The translations under genes were made by a program, and so were the position numbers. The notes under the pieces are model-generated. The model saw nothing but the letters and a program-made list of their open reading frames with translations. It did not search any database and was not told the origin of the DNA. A stretch of 58,991 nucleotides of DNA from Pseudomonas grimontii (GTDB taxonomy: Bacteria > Pseudomonadota > Gammaproteobacteria > Pseudomonadales > Pseudomonadaceae), in the NCBI RefSeq assembly GCF_007858185.1, contig NZ_VFES01000032.1:1-58991 (forward strand). The letters are read 5' to 3'. Positions 1 through 7,708 of the stretch are shown one piece after another. The first letter of the stretch is position 1; the number at the start of each line of letters is the position of its first letter.

Positions 1-35
1 AACACAGCCCCGGACCTGCCTGGCACACTGCAGCG

Positions 36-89
36 CTCTTATTGGGGCTGCTGCGCAGCCCAACGCGGGGCAAGCCCGCTCGCCACAGG
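36..89. repeat. REP element
   Basis: A short palindromic segment (GGGCTGC, T, GCGCAGCCC) is followed by AACGCGGGGCAAGCCCGC. The same run recurs almost exactly near 36625-36669 and, in variant form, near 22482-22510 and 53769-53812. It is an intergenic REP-type repeat with no coding potential. Confidence 0.8.
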
Positions 90-111
90 TTACTGTTTGC
101 CCGTTCTATCT

Positions 112-165
112 CTTAACTGACTGGCATCAGGGCTTGCCCCCGATGGCCATGGGTATCTACACAAC
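112..165. repeat. REP-associated tail and solitary element end
   Basis: CTTAACTGACTGGCATCAG (112-130) recurs with one change at 22526-22544, also just after a REP. It is followed by GGCTTGCCCCCGATGGC and then by GGTATCTACACAAC (about 151-164). That last motif is the terminal inverted repeat of the element at 6906-7064. No second end is visible nearby, so this looks like a composite of repeat fragments. Confidence 0.6.
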
Positions 166-269
166 GTCGTAGCCGCCAAAGGTAACCACGATGCGAAGCG
201 AGCCGCCCTTGATCTTGCTGTTGATCTTGATCTCAGGCGCCCCGTTAACCACGCTGGCCGGAATTCGAT

Positions 270-355
270 AGTGATTTGGGGGGTAAACCGGCAGGGATGC
301 CGGTTTAGCCGCCCCGCGCCATGGATGGCGCGTGGCGGCGGCCCCCCAAATCACT
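270..355. repeat. Three-stem fold-back element
   Basis: A perfect 14-bp outer stem (AGTGATTTGGGGGG at 270-283, CCCCCCAAATCACT at 342-355) encloses two further hairpins. The first is TAAACCGGCA, loop GGGA, TGCCGGTTTA (284-307). The second is a 14-bp arm at 308-321 pairing with 326-339 with one mismatch and loop TGGA. Together they predict a three-way junction. Smaller stems follow (420-426 with 434-440, 444-448 with 454-458). It lies 3' of nicX. The open frames across it are products of the repeats rather than plausible genes. The rest of 356-582 shows no gene. Confidence 0.75.
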
Positions 356-582
356 GTCGGATTACGGGCACACCGAGCCTGGGCGAGGGGCCGAGTGGTG
401 GGGCAAGAGCCCTTTGCTTACTTTGGGGCTTTTCCAAAGTGAGCCGCCGTAAGGGCGGAACCCATAGCCGCCGTGACCACAGCAACGGATATGTACTCAT
501 TCCAACCCCAGCAAATGGTCGGCCCAGAGGCCGCCATCGGGTGCAAGTCGAATCATCGCACCGCCCCTCCCACATTGGACCT

Positions 583-1635
583 TCAGCGTGCCAGGGAGGC
601 TGGCGGTGCAACCACATCACCCGCAATCACCACCGCCTCATCATCCAGATACACATCGCAGTTGCGCAGCGGAATATCCATATGACACGGCGTCTTGCGC
701 GTGCCGCCCACTTCGGTATTCGGCCCGGTGGAGAACAGGAAATTACCGTAGAACGCCCGCGCATCCATGCACATGCCGTCGTTCTTGTCGTGCAGGCCCA
801 TGGCCGTCCACTGCGCCCGTGGCTGCAGGCCCCAGCCGATATGGGAAATGCCGTACACCTCGGGATCATTGAAGTACTTCATGTAGTCACGCAGGTACTC
901 GGCCTCGAAGCCGCCGTGGATCCCGGTGATAAAGCCCTTCTCGATCTCCAGGGTGATCTTCTCGCGGGTATAGGTCTTGAACGGCAGCAGGATGTCGCCG
1001 ATATCCAGCACCAGCACGCCCTCGGCGGTTTCTTCATTGGGCCAGGAGAACAGGAAACCGCTCGGCCAATGGTCCCAGCGCCCCGGCTCATCGGCAAAGC
1101 CGTACTCGGTCACCGACGGGTATTGCCCCAAGGCGGCGCGGAAGTCGCTGCCGGCGCGGGACTTCACCTGGATCGAACGCGCCTTCTTCAGTAGCTGTTC
1201 GGCGGCCAGCACACGCACTTTGTCTGCCTCGGTGGGCAGCATGCGCGCCAGCACTTCCGGCGGCTCCACCGCCAACAGGATGCGCGTGCCGGTCTTGAGG
1301 ATCTGCTCCTGCTCCGGCGAGTGCAGCAGCATCATCGTGTCGACGATCAGGTCGGCCGCCTCCAGGGCGCGCTGGGCGGCGATATTGCCGGTGAGCGCGG
1401 TGTCGCCGCAGTAGGCGGTCATGTCATTGCCCATCGCCCGTGGATGGTTGAATGACGGCAGCTCCACCGCATACACCTTGGCCCCCAGGCGCTGCGCCGC
1501 ATCCATCGCGGCGCGCACGGTGCGCGGGTCGGAGTAATGGCTCTTGAGCACGGCAACGCTCTGGGTCGGGTCGACCTTCGACAGTGTCAGCACGTGTTCA
1601 AACATCTGGGTCAGTTCGCAATCGCTTACCGGCAT
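583..1635 (-). CDS. nicX: 2,5-dihydroxypyridine 5,6-dioxygenase NicX
   Basis: A 350-residue cytoplasmic Fe(II)-dependent extradiol dioxygenase of the M29-aminopeptidase-like fold. It opens the ring of 2,5-dihydroxypyridine to N-formylmaleamate in nicotinate degradation. The metal ligands remembered for Pseudomonas putida NicX fall at exactly the same numbers here: His265 (SHIGWG), His318 and Asp320 (CHMD). The length also fits the family. An AGGAGAC-like ribosome site (TCTCCTG on the plus strand) precedes the ATG. It is transcribed away from nicC across a shared operator region. In P. putida nicX is followed by the regulator gene nicR, but here it is followed only by repeats. Confidence 0.93.
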   Translation of the reverse strand: MPVSDCELTQMFEHVLTLSKVDPTQSVAVLKSHYSDPRTVRAAMDAAQRLGAKVYAVELPSFNHPRAMGNDMTAYCGDTALTGNIAAQRALEAADLIVDTMMLLHSPEQEQILKTGTRILLAVEPPEVLARMLPTEADKVRVLAAEQLLKKARSIQVKSRAGSDFRAALGQYPSVTEYGFADEPGRWDHWPSGFLFSWPNEETAEGVLVLDIGDILLPFKTYTREKITLEIEKGFITGIHGGFEAEYLRDYMKYFNDPEVYGISHIGWGLQPRAQWTAMGLHDKNDGMCMDARAFYGNFLFSTGPNTEVGGTRKTPCHMDIPLRNCDVYLDDEAVVIAGDVVAPPASLAR

Positions 1636-1700
1636 TTTCCTGTCTCCTGTGGGGCTGCACCACGTTCAGGCATCGCGCTTCACGCTGGTGCATTTATATA

Positions 1701-1710
1701 GCGTATACGC
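1701..1710. promoter_or_regulatory. Probable NicR operator, nicX side
   Basis: GCGTATACGC is a perfect 10-bp palindrome inside an AT-rich stretch about 65 bp before nicX. A close relative sits before nicC at 1874-1883. NicR, a MarR-type repressor, is known to control the divergent nicX and nicC promoters in P. putida. Assigning this site to NicR is inference. Confidence 0.55.
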
Positions 1711-1873
1711 CAATTAATATCGATAAGACCTGAATTAAAGACGGACTGCAAGCATCGCACCAAAACGTTACATTTCCACACATACCCAACAGATACTGGG
1801 CAAAATACAGTACAGATGACAAAACAAGCCAAAAAATAAATTTATGAGCACAGACTTCCCATTTGAAAATATG

Positions 1874-1883
1874 AGCGTATACA
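1874..1883. promoter_or_regulatory. Probable NicR operator, nicC side
   Basis: AGCGTATACACT (1874-1885) shares the GCGTATAC core of the palindrome at 1701-1710 and sits about 60 bp before the chosen nicC start. Having it in the leader supports starting nicC at 1943 rather than at the upstream ATG at 1844. Confidence 0.5.
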
Positions 1884-1942
1884 CTTTAAAAACCTTGCGG
1901 ACAGACGCCGCCGAAAATCAACAGGACAGAGGACAACGCCCC

Positions 1943-3076
1943 ATGGGAAGCACACAAAAAATCGCCATCGTCGGTGCCGGACTGGGCGGCGCGGCGGCGG
2001 CCACCCTGTTGCAGCAAGCCGGCTTCGACGTGGACATCTACGAGCAGGCGCCGGAGTTCTCCCGGCTGGGCGCGGGGATCCACATGGGTCCCAACATCAT
2101 GAAAATATTCCGGCGCATGGGCATCGAAAAGCAGCTGGACCTGATGGGCTCGCACCCCGAGCACTGGTTCAGCCGTTGCGGCGAAAGCGGTGAATACCTC
2201 GCGCGCATCCCGCTCACCGGCTACGGCGCGTCCTACATCACCGTGCACCGTGGCGACCTGCATGCCCTGCAGATGTCCACCCTCAAGCCCGGCACCCTGC
2301 ACTTCAACAAGCGCCTGGAAACCCTCGAGGAAACCGACACCCAGGTGCGCCTGACCTTCGCCGACGGCGAAGTGACCTACGCCGACATCGTGATCGGCGC
2401 CGACGGCATCAATTCGAAGATCCGCGAGGAACTGCTCGGCGTGGAGAAACCGCTGTACAGCGGCTGGGTCGCGCACCGCGCGCTGATCCGTGGCGACCAA
2501 CTGGCCAAGTACGATTTGAAGTTCGAGGACTGCATCAAGTGGTGGACCGAGGACCGCCACATGATGGTCTACTACACCACCGGCAAGCGCGACGAGTACT
2601 ACTACGTGACCGGCGTGCCCCATGCCGAATGGGACTTCCAGGGTGCGTTCGTCGACAGTAGCCGTGAAGAGATGTTCGACGCCTTCAAGGGCTACCACCC
2701 CACCGTGCAGGCGCTGATCGAATCCACCGAAAGCGTGACCAAGTGGCCGTTGCGCAACCGCAACCCGTTGCCGCTGTGGAGCCGTGGCCGCCTGGTGCTG
2801 CTGGGCGATGCCTGCCACCCGATGAAGCCGCACATGGCCCAGGGCGCCGGCATGGCCATCGAAGACGCCGCCATGCTCACCCGCTGTCTGCAGGAAACCG
2901 GCATCAGCGACTACCGCACCGCCTTTGAACTCTACGAAGCCAACCGCAAGGAGCGCGCGTCCCGCGTGCAGGCGGTGTCCAACGCCAATACCTGGCTGCG
3001 CACCCAGGAAGACCCGGCCTGGGTGTATGGCTATGACCTCTACGCCCAGGCATTGAAATCGGGGGTGGCCGCGTGA
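1943..3076 (+). CDS. nicC: 6-hydroxynicotinate 3-monooxygenase NicC
   Basis: A 377-residue FAD-dependent aromatic hydroxylase that decarboxylates and hydroxylates 6-hydroxynicotinate to 2,5-dihydroxypyridine using NADH and O2. The N-terminal dinucleotide fold has GAGLGG at residues 11-16. The second FAD motif, GDACHP, begins at residue 288. The stretch RHMMVYYTTGKRDEYY is typical of NicC. The frame is open back to an ATG at 1844, but the ATG at 1943 has an AGAGGA ribosome site, gives the family length and places the flavin motif at the N-terminus. Its stop overlaps the GTG start of nicD (GTGA), so the two genes are translationally coupled. It heads the nicCDEFT run. Confidence 0.93.
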   Translation: MGSTQKIAIVGAGLGGAAAATLLQQAGFDVDIYEQAPEFSRLGAGIHMGPNIMKIFRRMGIEKQLDLMGSHPEHWFSRCGESGEYLARIPLTGYGASYITVHRGDLHALQMSTLKPGTLHFNKRLETLEETDTQVRLTFADGEVTYADIVIGADGINSKIREELLGVEKPLYSGWVAHRALIRGDQLAKYDLKFEDCIKWWTEDRHMMVYYTTGKRDEYYYVTGVPHAEWDFQGAFVDSSREEMFDAFKGYHPTVQALIESTESVTKWPLRNRNPLPLWSRGRLVLLGDACHPMKPHMAQGAGMAIEDAAMLTRCLQETGISDYRTAFELYEANRKERASRVQAVSNANTWLRTQEDPAWVYGYDLYAQALKSGVAA

Positions 3077-3873
3077 GCACTTTTCTCTACGGCGGCAACG
3101 TGCAGGCCAATGGCATTCGCCAGCATTACCTGCGCTACGGCGGCAAAGGCCCGGCGCTGATCCTGATCCCGGGCATCACCAGCCCGGCAATCACCTGGGG
3201 CTTCGTGGCCGAACGCTTGGGCACGCAGTTCGATACCTACGTGCTGGATGTGCGCGGGCGCGGGCTTTCATCCACGGGTCCGGAGCTGGATTACAGCGCG
3301 GACACCTGCGCCGAGGACATTGGCGCGTTCGCCGACGCACTCAACCTGAGCAGCTACCACCTGGTCGGGCATTCCATGGGCGCGCGTTTTGCCGTGCGCA
3401 GCGCGGTCAAGCATCCCAACGGCGTCAATCGCGTGGTGTTGATCGACCCACCCGTGTCCGGCCCAGGCCGTCGCGAGTACCCGAGCAAGCTGCCGTGGTA
3501 CGTCGACTCGATCCGCCAGTCGCTGGTCGGCATGGATGCACAGGCGATGCGCGCCTTCTGCGCCACCTGGACCGAAGAGCAACTGCAACTGCGCGCCGAA
3601 TGGCTGCACACCTGCTTTGAGCCCGCCATCGTGCGCGCCTTCGATGACTTCCACACGGTGAACTTCCACCACGACCTGCCCCACCTCAAGGCCCCTGCCC
3701 TGTTGATGGTGGCCGGACGTGGCGGCGTGATCCTCGACGAGGACATCGCCGAGATCCAGGACCTGCAACCGCGCATCCAGGTCGCACGCGTACCGAATGC
3801 CGGGCACATGATTCCATGGGATGACCTTGAAGGCTTCTTCGATGCCCTCGGCGACTTTCTCACCCAACAATAA
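3073..3873 (+). CDS. nicD: N-formylmaleamate deformylase NicD
   Basis: A 266-residue alpha/beta-hydrolase that removes formate from N-formylmaleamate to give maleamate. The nucleophile Ser101 lies in GHSMGAR, Asp125 in LIDPPVSG and His245 in AGHMIP. These are the same positions as the triad I recall for P. putida NicD. It starts at GTG overlapping the nicC stop. Only 10 bases separate it from nicE, so it is part of one operon. Confidence 0.92.
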   Translation: MSTFLYGGNVQANGIRQHYLRYGGKGPALILIPGITSPAITWGFVAERLGTQFDTYVLDVRGRGLSSTGPELDYSADTCAEDIGAFADALNLSSYHLVGHSMGARFAVRSAVKHPNGVNRVVLIDPPVSGPGRREYPSKLPWYVDSIRQSLVGMDAQAMRAFCATWTEEQLQLRAEWLHTCFEPAIVRAFDDFHTVNFHHDLPHLKAPALLMVAGRGGVILDEDIAEIQDLQPRIQVARVPNAGHMIPWDDLEGFFDALGDFLTQQ

Positions 3874-3883
3874 GGACACTCCC

Positions 3884-4636
3884 ATGCACAAGCCCTACCG
3901 CATCGGCCAGATCGTGCCGAGCTCCAACACCACCATGGAGACCGAGATCCCGGCGATGCTCACCGCACGCCAGGCGATCCGTCCCGAGCGCTTTACCTTC
4001 CATTCCAGCCGCATGCGCATGAAGCAGGTGCGCCAGGAAGAACTGGCGGCCATGGACGGCGAATCCGACCGTTGCGCCGTCGAGCTGTCCGACGCCAAGG
4101 TCGACGTGCTGGGTTATGCGTGCCTGGTGGCGATCATGGCCATGGGCTTGGGTTACCACCGCACGTCCGAACAACGCCTGCGCAAGGCCACCGCCGATAA
4201 CGACGCCAACGCCCCGGTGATCACCAGCGCCGGTGCGCTGATCGAAGGCCTGAAGGTGATGGGCGCCAAACGCATCGCGATTGTCGCGCCGTACATGAAG
4301 CCGCTGACCGAACTGGTGGTGAACTACATCCGCGAAGAAGGCTTCGAGGTGGTGGACTGGCGCGCGCTGGAGATCCCCGACAACCTCGAAGTGGCCCGTC
4401 ACGACCCGGCCAACCTGCCGGCCATCGTCGCCGGCATGAACCTGCAAGGCGTCGACGTGATCGTGTTATCGGCGTGCGTGCAGATGCAGTCGCTGCCGGT
4501 GGTCGCCAAGGTCGAGGCACAAACCGGCAAACCGGTGCTCACCGCCGCCATCGCCACCACCTACGCCATGCTCAAGGCCCTGGACCTGGAACCCATCGTT
4601 CCCGGTGCGGGCGCCCTGCTCTCCGGTGCCTACTAA
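3884..4636 (+). CDS. nicE: Maleate isomerase NicE
   Basis: A 250-residue member of the Asp/Glu racemase superfamily that isomerises maleate to fumarate, the last step of the pathway. Two catalytic-type cysteines are visible: Cys80 in YACLVAIMAMG and Cys198 in LSACVQMQS. The ATG at 3884 has an AAGGAC ribosome site. An earlier in-frame ATG lies inside nicD and is rejected. It sits between nicD and nicF, as expected for the pathway operon. Confidence 0.92.
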   Translation: MHKPYRIGQIVPSSNTTMETEIPAMLTARQAIRPERFTFHSSRMRMKQVRQEELAAMDGESDRCAVELSDAKVDVLGYACLVAIMAMGLGYHRTSEQRLRKATADNDANAPVITSAGALIEGLKVMGAKRIAIVAPYMKPLTELVVNYIREEGFEVVDWRALEIPDNLEVARHDPANLPAIVAGMNLQGVDVIVLSACVQMQSLPVVAKVEAQTGKPVLTAAIATTYAMLKALDLEPIVPGAGALLSGAY

Positions 4637-4649
4637 GGGAATTGAACAG

Positions 4650-5282
4650 ATGAGCGAACAATCCGCCGACGCCAACTACCAAGGCGTGTGGGGCAACCGC
4701 ATCGGCTTCGGCAAGAAACCCGCGCTGCTGATGATCGACTTCATGCAGGGCTACACCACCGAAGGCGCGCCGCTATATGCCCCCGAAGTGGTGATCGCCG
4801 TGGCTGAAAGCGTCGAACTGTTGGCCACGGCACGCCAGCACGGGATTGCGGTGGTGCACACCAATATCCGCTACCATCCCGGCCATTTCGCCGATGGCGG
4901 TATCTGGGTGAAAAAAGCCCCGGTGATGAAGGACATGGTCGAAGGCAACCCGCTGGCGGCGTTCTGCGCAGAGGTGCTGCCCCGGGCCGATGAAGTGGTG
5001 ATCAGCAAACAGTACGCCAGCGCGTTTTTCGGCAGCAGCCTGGCCTCGATGCTGCATGCCCAGGGCATCGACACCGTGGTACTCGCTGGCTGCTCCACCA
5101 GCGGCTGCATTCGTGCGACGGCGGTGGACGCGGTGCAACACGGGTTTCGTACCATCGTCGTGCGCGAGTGCGTCGGTGATCGACACCCGGCGCCCCATGA
5201 AGCCAACCTGTTCGACATCGACAGCAAGTACGGCGACGTGGTGAGCAAACAGGAGGCGATGAGCAAGTTCAGGGAGCAATAA
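4650..5282 (+). CDS. nicF: Maleamate amidohydrolase NicF
   Basis: A 210-residue isochorismatase-like amidase that hydrolyses maleamate to maleate and ammonia. The family triad is present as Asp30 (LMIDFMQGY), Lys120 (ISKQYASAFF) and the cysteine of AGCSTSGC (Cys153, with Cys148 nearby). The start at 4650 follows a weak AAGGGAA site. It is 13 bases after nicE and in the same operon. Confidence 0.92.
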   Translation: MSEQSADANYQGVWGNRIGFGKKPALLMIDFMQGYTTEGAPLYAPEVVIAVAESVELLATARQHGIAVVHTNIRYHPGHFADGGIWVKKAPVMKDMVEGNPLAAFCAEVLPRADEVVISKQYASAFFGSSLASMLHAQGIDTVVLAGCSTSGCIRATAVDAVQHGFRTIVVRECVGDRHPAPHEANLFDIDSKYGDVVSKQEAMSKFREQ

Positions 5283-5374
5283 GGTTTAAGAAGAACCGCG
5301 CCATAGAGCGTGGCCCGCGCCTACAACAACTGCCGGCTGTATAAAAACCATAAGTCACCGCCAGGAGACACCCA

Positions 5375-6685
5375 ATGCCCATTGCGAATGCAGCGCCCGC
5401 GACCACGGTCGCCGACCCGGTCAACACGCTTTACCACAAGATCACCTGGAAGCTGATTCCCTTCCTGTGCTTCTGCTATCTGGCCGCTTACCTCGACCGG
5501 ATCAACATCGGCTTCGCCAAGCTGCAGATGCTCGACCAGTTGCAGTTCAGCGAAACCGCGTTCGGCCTCGGCGCCGGGCTGTTCTTTGTCGGCTATATCC
5601 TCTTTGAAGTCCCCAGCAACCTGGTCCTGGAACGGGTCGGCGCGAAGATCTGGATCGCGCGCATCATGATCACCTGGGGCCTGCTGTCGGCCTGCACCAT
5701 GCTGGTCACCTCCACGACCCAGTTCTACATCCTGCGCTTTTTGCTCGGCGCCGCCGAAGCCGGATTCCTGCCGGGCGTGCTGTACTACCTGACCACCTGG
5801 TTTCCCACCCATCGGCGCGGGCGCATCATTGCGCTGTTCATGATCGGCCTGCCGCTGTCCAGCGTGATCGGCGGCCCGTTGTCCGGCTGGATCATGGGCC
5901 ACTTCGACCACATCGGCGGCCTGCGCGGCTGGCAATGGCTGTTCCTGATCGAAGCGGTGCCCAGCGTATTGCTCGGCGTGCTGACTTTCTGGGCGCTGCC
6001 CAACACCTACCAGCAAGCCAAATGGTTGTCGGACGAAGAAAAGGCCTTGCTCGAAACCGAACTGCGCAAAGACGACGCCGATGGCGCCGGCAGCAAGCAC
6101 AGCTTCCGCGACGGCTTCTTCAACCTCAAGGTGTGGATGCTCGGCGGTATCGACTTCTCGATCCTGCTCAGCGCCTACGCCATGGGCTTCTGGATGCCGA
6201 CGTTCATCCGCAACGCCGGGGTCACCGACACCTTCCATATCGGCATCCTCACCGCCTTGCCGAGCGTCGCCGCCCTGCTGGGCATGCTGTTGATCGGCGC
6301 CAGCTCCGACAAACACCGCGAACGCCGCTGGCACATCATCGTGCCGTTTTTCATCGGCGCGGCGGCGATGGCCACCAGCACCTTCTTCACCCATAACGTC
6401 GCGGCCACGGTGGCGCTGTTCGCGATTGCCTCGGCGGCGATCATCGGTGCCGTGCCGGTGTTCTTCAGCCTGCCGGCGACCTTTCTCAAAGGCACCGCCG
6501 CCGCCACCGGCTTTGCCCTCGCCTGCTCACTGGCGAATATCGCCGGCCTGGTGAGCAACTCGTTGATGGGGGTGGCAATCGACGTCACCGGCAGCAGCGC
6601 CGGAGCGTTGTGGTTCTTTGCCGGCTGCCTGATCCTCAGCAGCTTCCTGGTCATCGCCCTGCCGGCGAAACTGGTGAATCGCTGA
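5375..6685 (+). CDS. nicT: MFS transporter NicT-like
   Basis: A 436-residue major facilitator of the anion:cation symporter family with about 12 hydrophobic segments and the family start pattern LAAYLDRINIGFAKLQM. It has a CCAGGAGA ribosome site. Its place after nicF matches nicT in P. putida, so it probably imports nicotinate or 6-hydroxynicotinate. That role rests on context, since relatives carry many organic acids. The outer-membrane porin gene nicP that accompanies it in P. putida is absent, and the locus decays immediately downstream. Confidence 0.8.
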   Translation: MPIANAAPATTVADPVNTLYHKITWKLIPFLCFCYLAAYLDRINIGFAKLQMLDQLQFSETAFGLGAGLFFVGYILFEVPSNLVLERVGAKIWIARIMITWGLLSACTMLVTSTTQFYILRFLLGAAEAGFLPGVLYYLTTWFPTHRRGRIIALFMIGLPLSSVIGGPLSGWIMGHFDHIGGLRGWQWLFLIEAVPSVLLGVLTFWALPNTYQQAKWLSDEEKALLETELRKDDADGAGSKHSFRDGFFNLKVWMLGGIDFSILLSAYAMGFWMPTFIRNAGVTDTFHIGILTALPSVAALLGMLLIGASSDKHRERRWHIIVPFFIGAAAMATSTFFTHNVAATVALFAIASAAIIGAVPVFFSLPATFLKGTAAATGFALACSLANIAGLVSNSLMGVAIDVTGSSAGALWFFAGCLILSSFLVIALPAKLVNR

Positions 6686-6766
6686 CAACCAGCACCGGAT
6701 CGCTTCCGTCTTGCGCGGGAGCGGTTAGCCCTTAGCCGGCGATGGCGCACGCCGATAGACAGGTCG

Positions 6767-7449
6767 GTGGACCACTCCCCCAACCTGCTGCTCCAGCCGC
6801 TTGGACAACCCCAATGTGGTGGTGCTGACGCCTGGGCGTTTCAACAGCACGTTATGCGTTCCTGGCCCGGGAAATGGACGTGGCGCGCATCACCGCCGAC
6901 ATGTGCATAGGTATCTACACATCTTGAGCCGAGCCCCCTGCGTAGCAGCTGTCGAGCCTTGGCGAGGCTGCGTTTGCGGCGCGTCTGACACACCGCCGAC
7001 GCAGCCTCGCCAAGGCTCGACAGCTGCTACGCGTTATCCTACTGAAGTTGTGTAGATACTTATGCCGACATGTGGGAAACCTCAACGCCACCTGGCTGGA
7101 AATGCGCAGCATCGCCGCCGCCGGCACGGCACGGCACGGCGAGGCATATACCGAGCTGTACCCGAATGCGCTGAATGCGCGGTCGGTGTCTGAGTTGCTG
7201 TTGCTACGCAGTGATGTGCCGCGTTCGTTGCATGCGTGTATCGAAGAGTTGAGCCATATCCTTGCGGACTTGCCGGGCAGTTATGGGCGCACGGCGTAGC
7301 GGTTGGCGGCGGAGTTTGAAGCGCGGCTAAGGTATACGGGGATTGATGAGATTCTGGAGGATGGGTTGCATAGTCGGTTGACGGAGTTTATTGAGACGGT
7401 GAGGGAGTTGGCGGGGGCGATTCATAGTTCTTATTTGGAGGCGGTGTGA
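6767..7449 (+). pseudogene. Fused remnants of ATP-grasp and alpha-E genes
   Basis: Several frames read as pieces of two normally adjacent genes. The first pieces are VDHSPNLLLQ, DNPNVVVLTPGRFNST and AFLAREMDV, which belong to a circularly permuted ATP-grasp protein. They run directly into RITADMWE, LNATWLEMRSIAAAG and LNARSVSELLLLRSDVPRS, which belong to an alpha-E domain protein. Large internal pieces of both are missing. A one-base loss follows RITADMWE, and an in-frame TAG (7297-7299) replaces what was probably CAG. The C-terminus reads on to SSYLEAV and a natural TGA at 7447-7449. A small inserted element splits it at 6906-7064. The gene is clearly dead. Confidence 0.8.
6906..7064. mobile_element. 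MITE-like element with target duplication
   Basis: A segment of about 159 bp with terminal inverted repeats (CATAGGTATCTACACAT at the left, the complement of CATAAGTATCTACACAA at the right). It is flanked by a direct 10-11 bp repeat (G)CCGACATGTG at 6895-6905 and 7064-7074. Removing the element and one copy restores the reading frame RITADMWE of the alpha-E remnant, which shows it is an insertion. Inside is a long palindrome (about 6931-7033) of GTAGCAGCTGTCGAGCC type, related to the repeat at 19573-19674. It has no coding capacity, so it would need a transposase supplied in trans. Confidence 0.8.
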
Positions 7450-7553
7450 CACGCTAAGTTATTTATATATTTACAGGTTCACTCAAGAAAGCGGTATGCC
7501 GGATCTAAAAAACTGGATAGAGCCTGCGCACGCCGGCTTTCTCTTACCAAGAA

Positions 7554-7590
7554 CGACCAGCAGATTCTCGGCTACAGCGTGGCCGGCCCG
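7554..7590 (+). pseudogene. 37-bp patB fragment
   Basis: These 37 bases match 13621-13657 inside patB with one mismatch and no similarity on either side. The fragment lies 118 bp before the first toxin gene, in the same orientation as the intact patB that precedes the second toxin gene. It is probably a scar of duplication and deletion. The rest of 7450-7708 is an AT-richer leader without a recognisable gene. Confidence 0.75.
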
Positions 7591-7708
7591 CACTGACTGC
7601 TTCTGCACATAAGAAAGCCCTGAGCACTCACGCAGGAACGCTCTCGCCCCGGACGCCACTCAGCGCTACCCACCTGAAGTCAGTATTGGTAAAAGCGAGA
7701 AGTCCGGC

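Noticed and set aside
271..1194. Long plus-strand reading frame over the fold-back element and nicX
   Set aside because: It begins inside the inverted repeat and then runs antisense to the clear nicX gene. Its translation has no domain-like pattern.
1844..1942. Upstream start for nicC adding 33 residues
   Set aside because: The extra residues have no similarity to NicC and overlap a probable operator. The ATG at 1943 has the ribosome site.
1886..2833. Long minus-strand frame inside nicC, and many similar frames opposite other genes
   Set aside because: They are antisense shadows of GC-rich coding sequence, without ribosome sites or recognisable motifs.
7450..7708. Small gene before toxin 1
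   Set aside because: No frame has a start, ribosome site and plausible protein. It contains only the patB fragment and AT-rich leader sequence.
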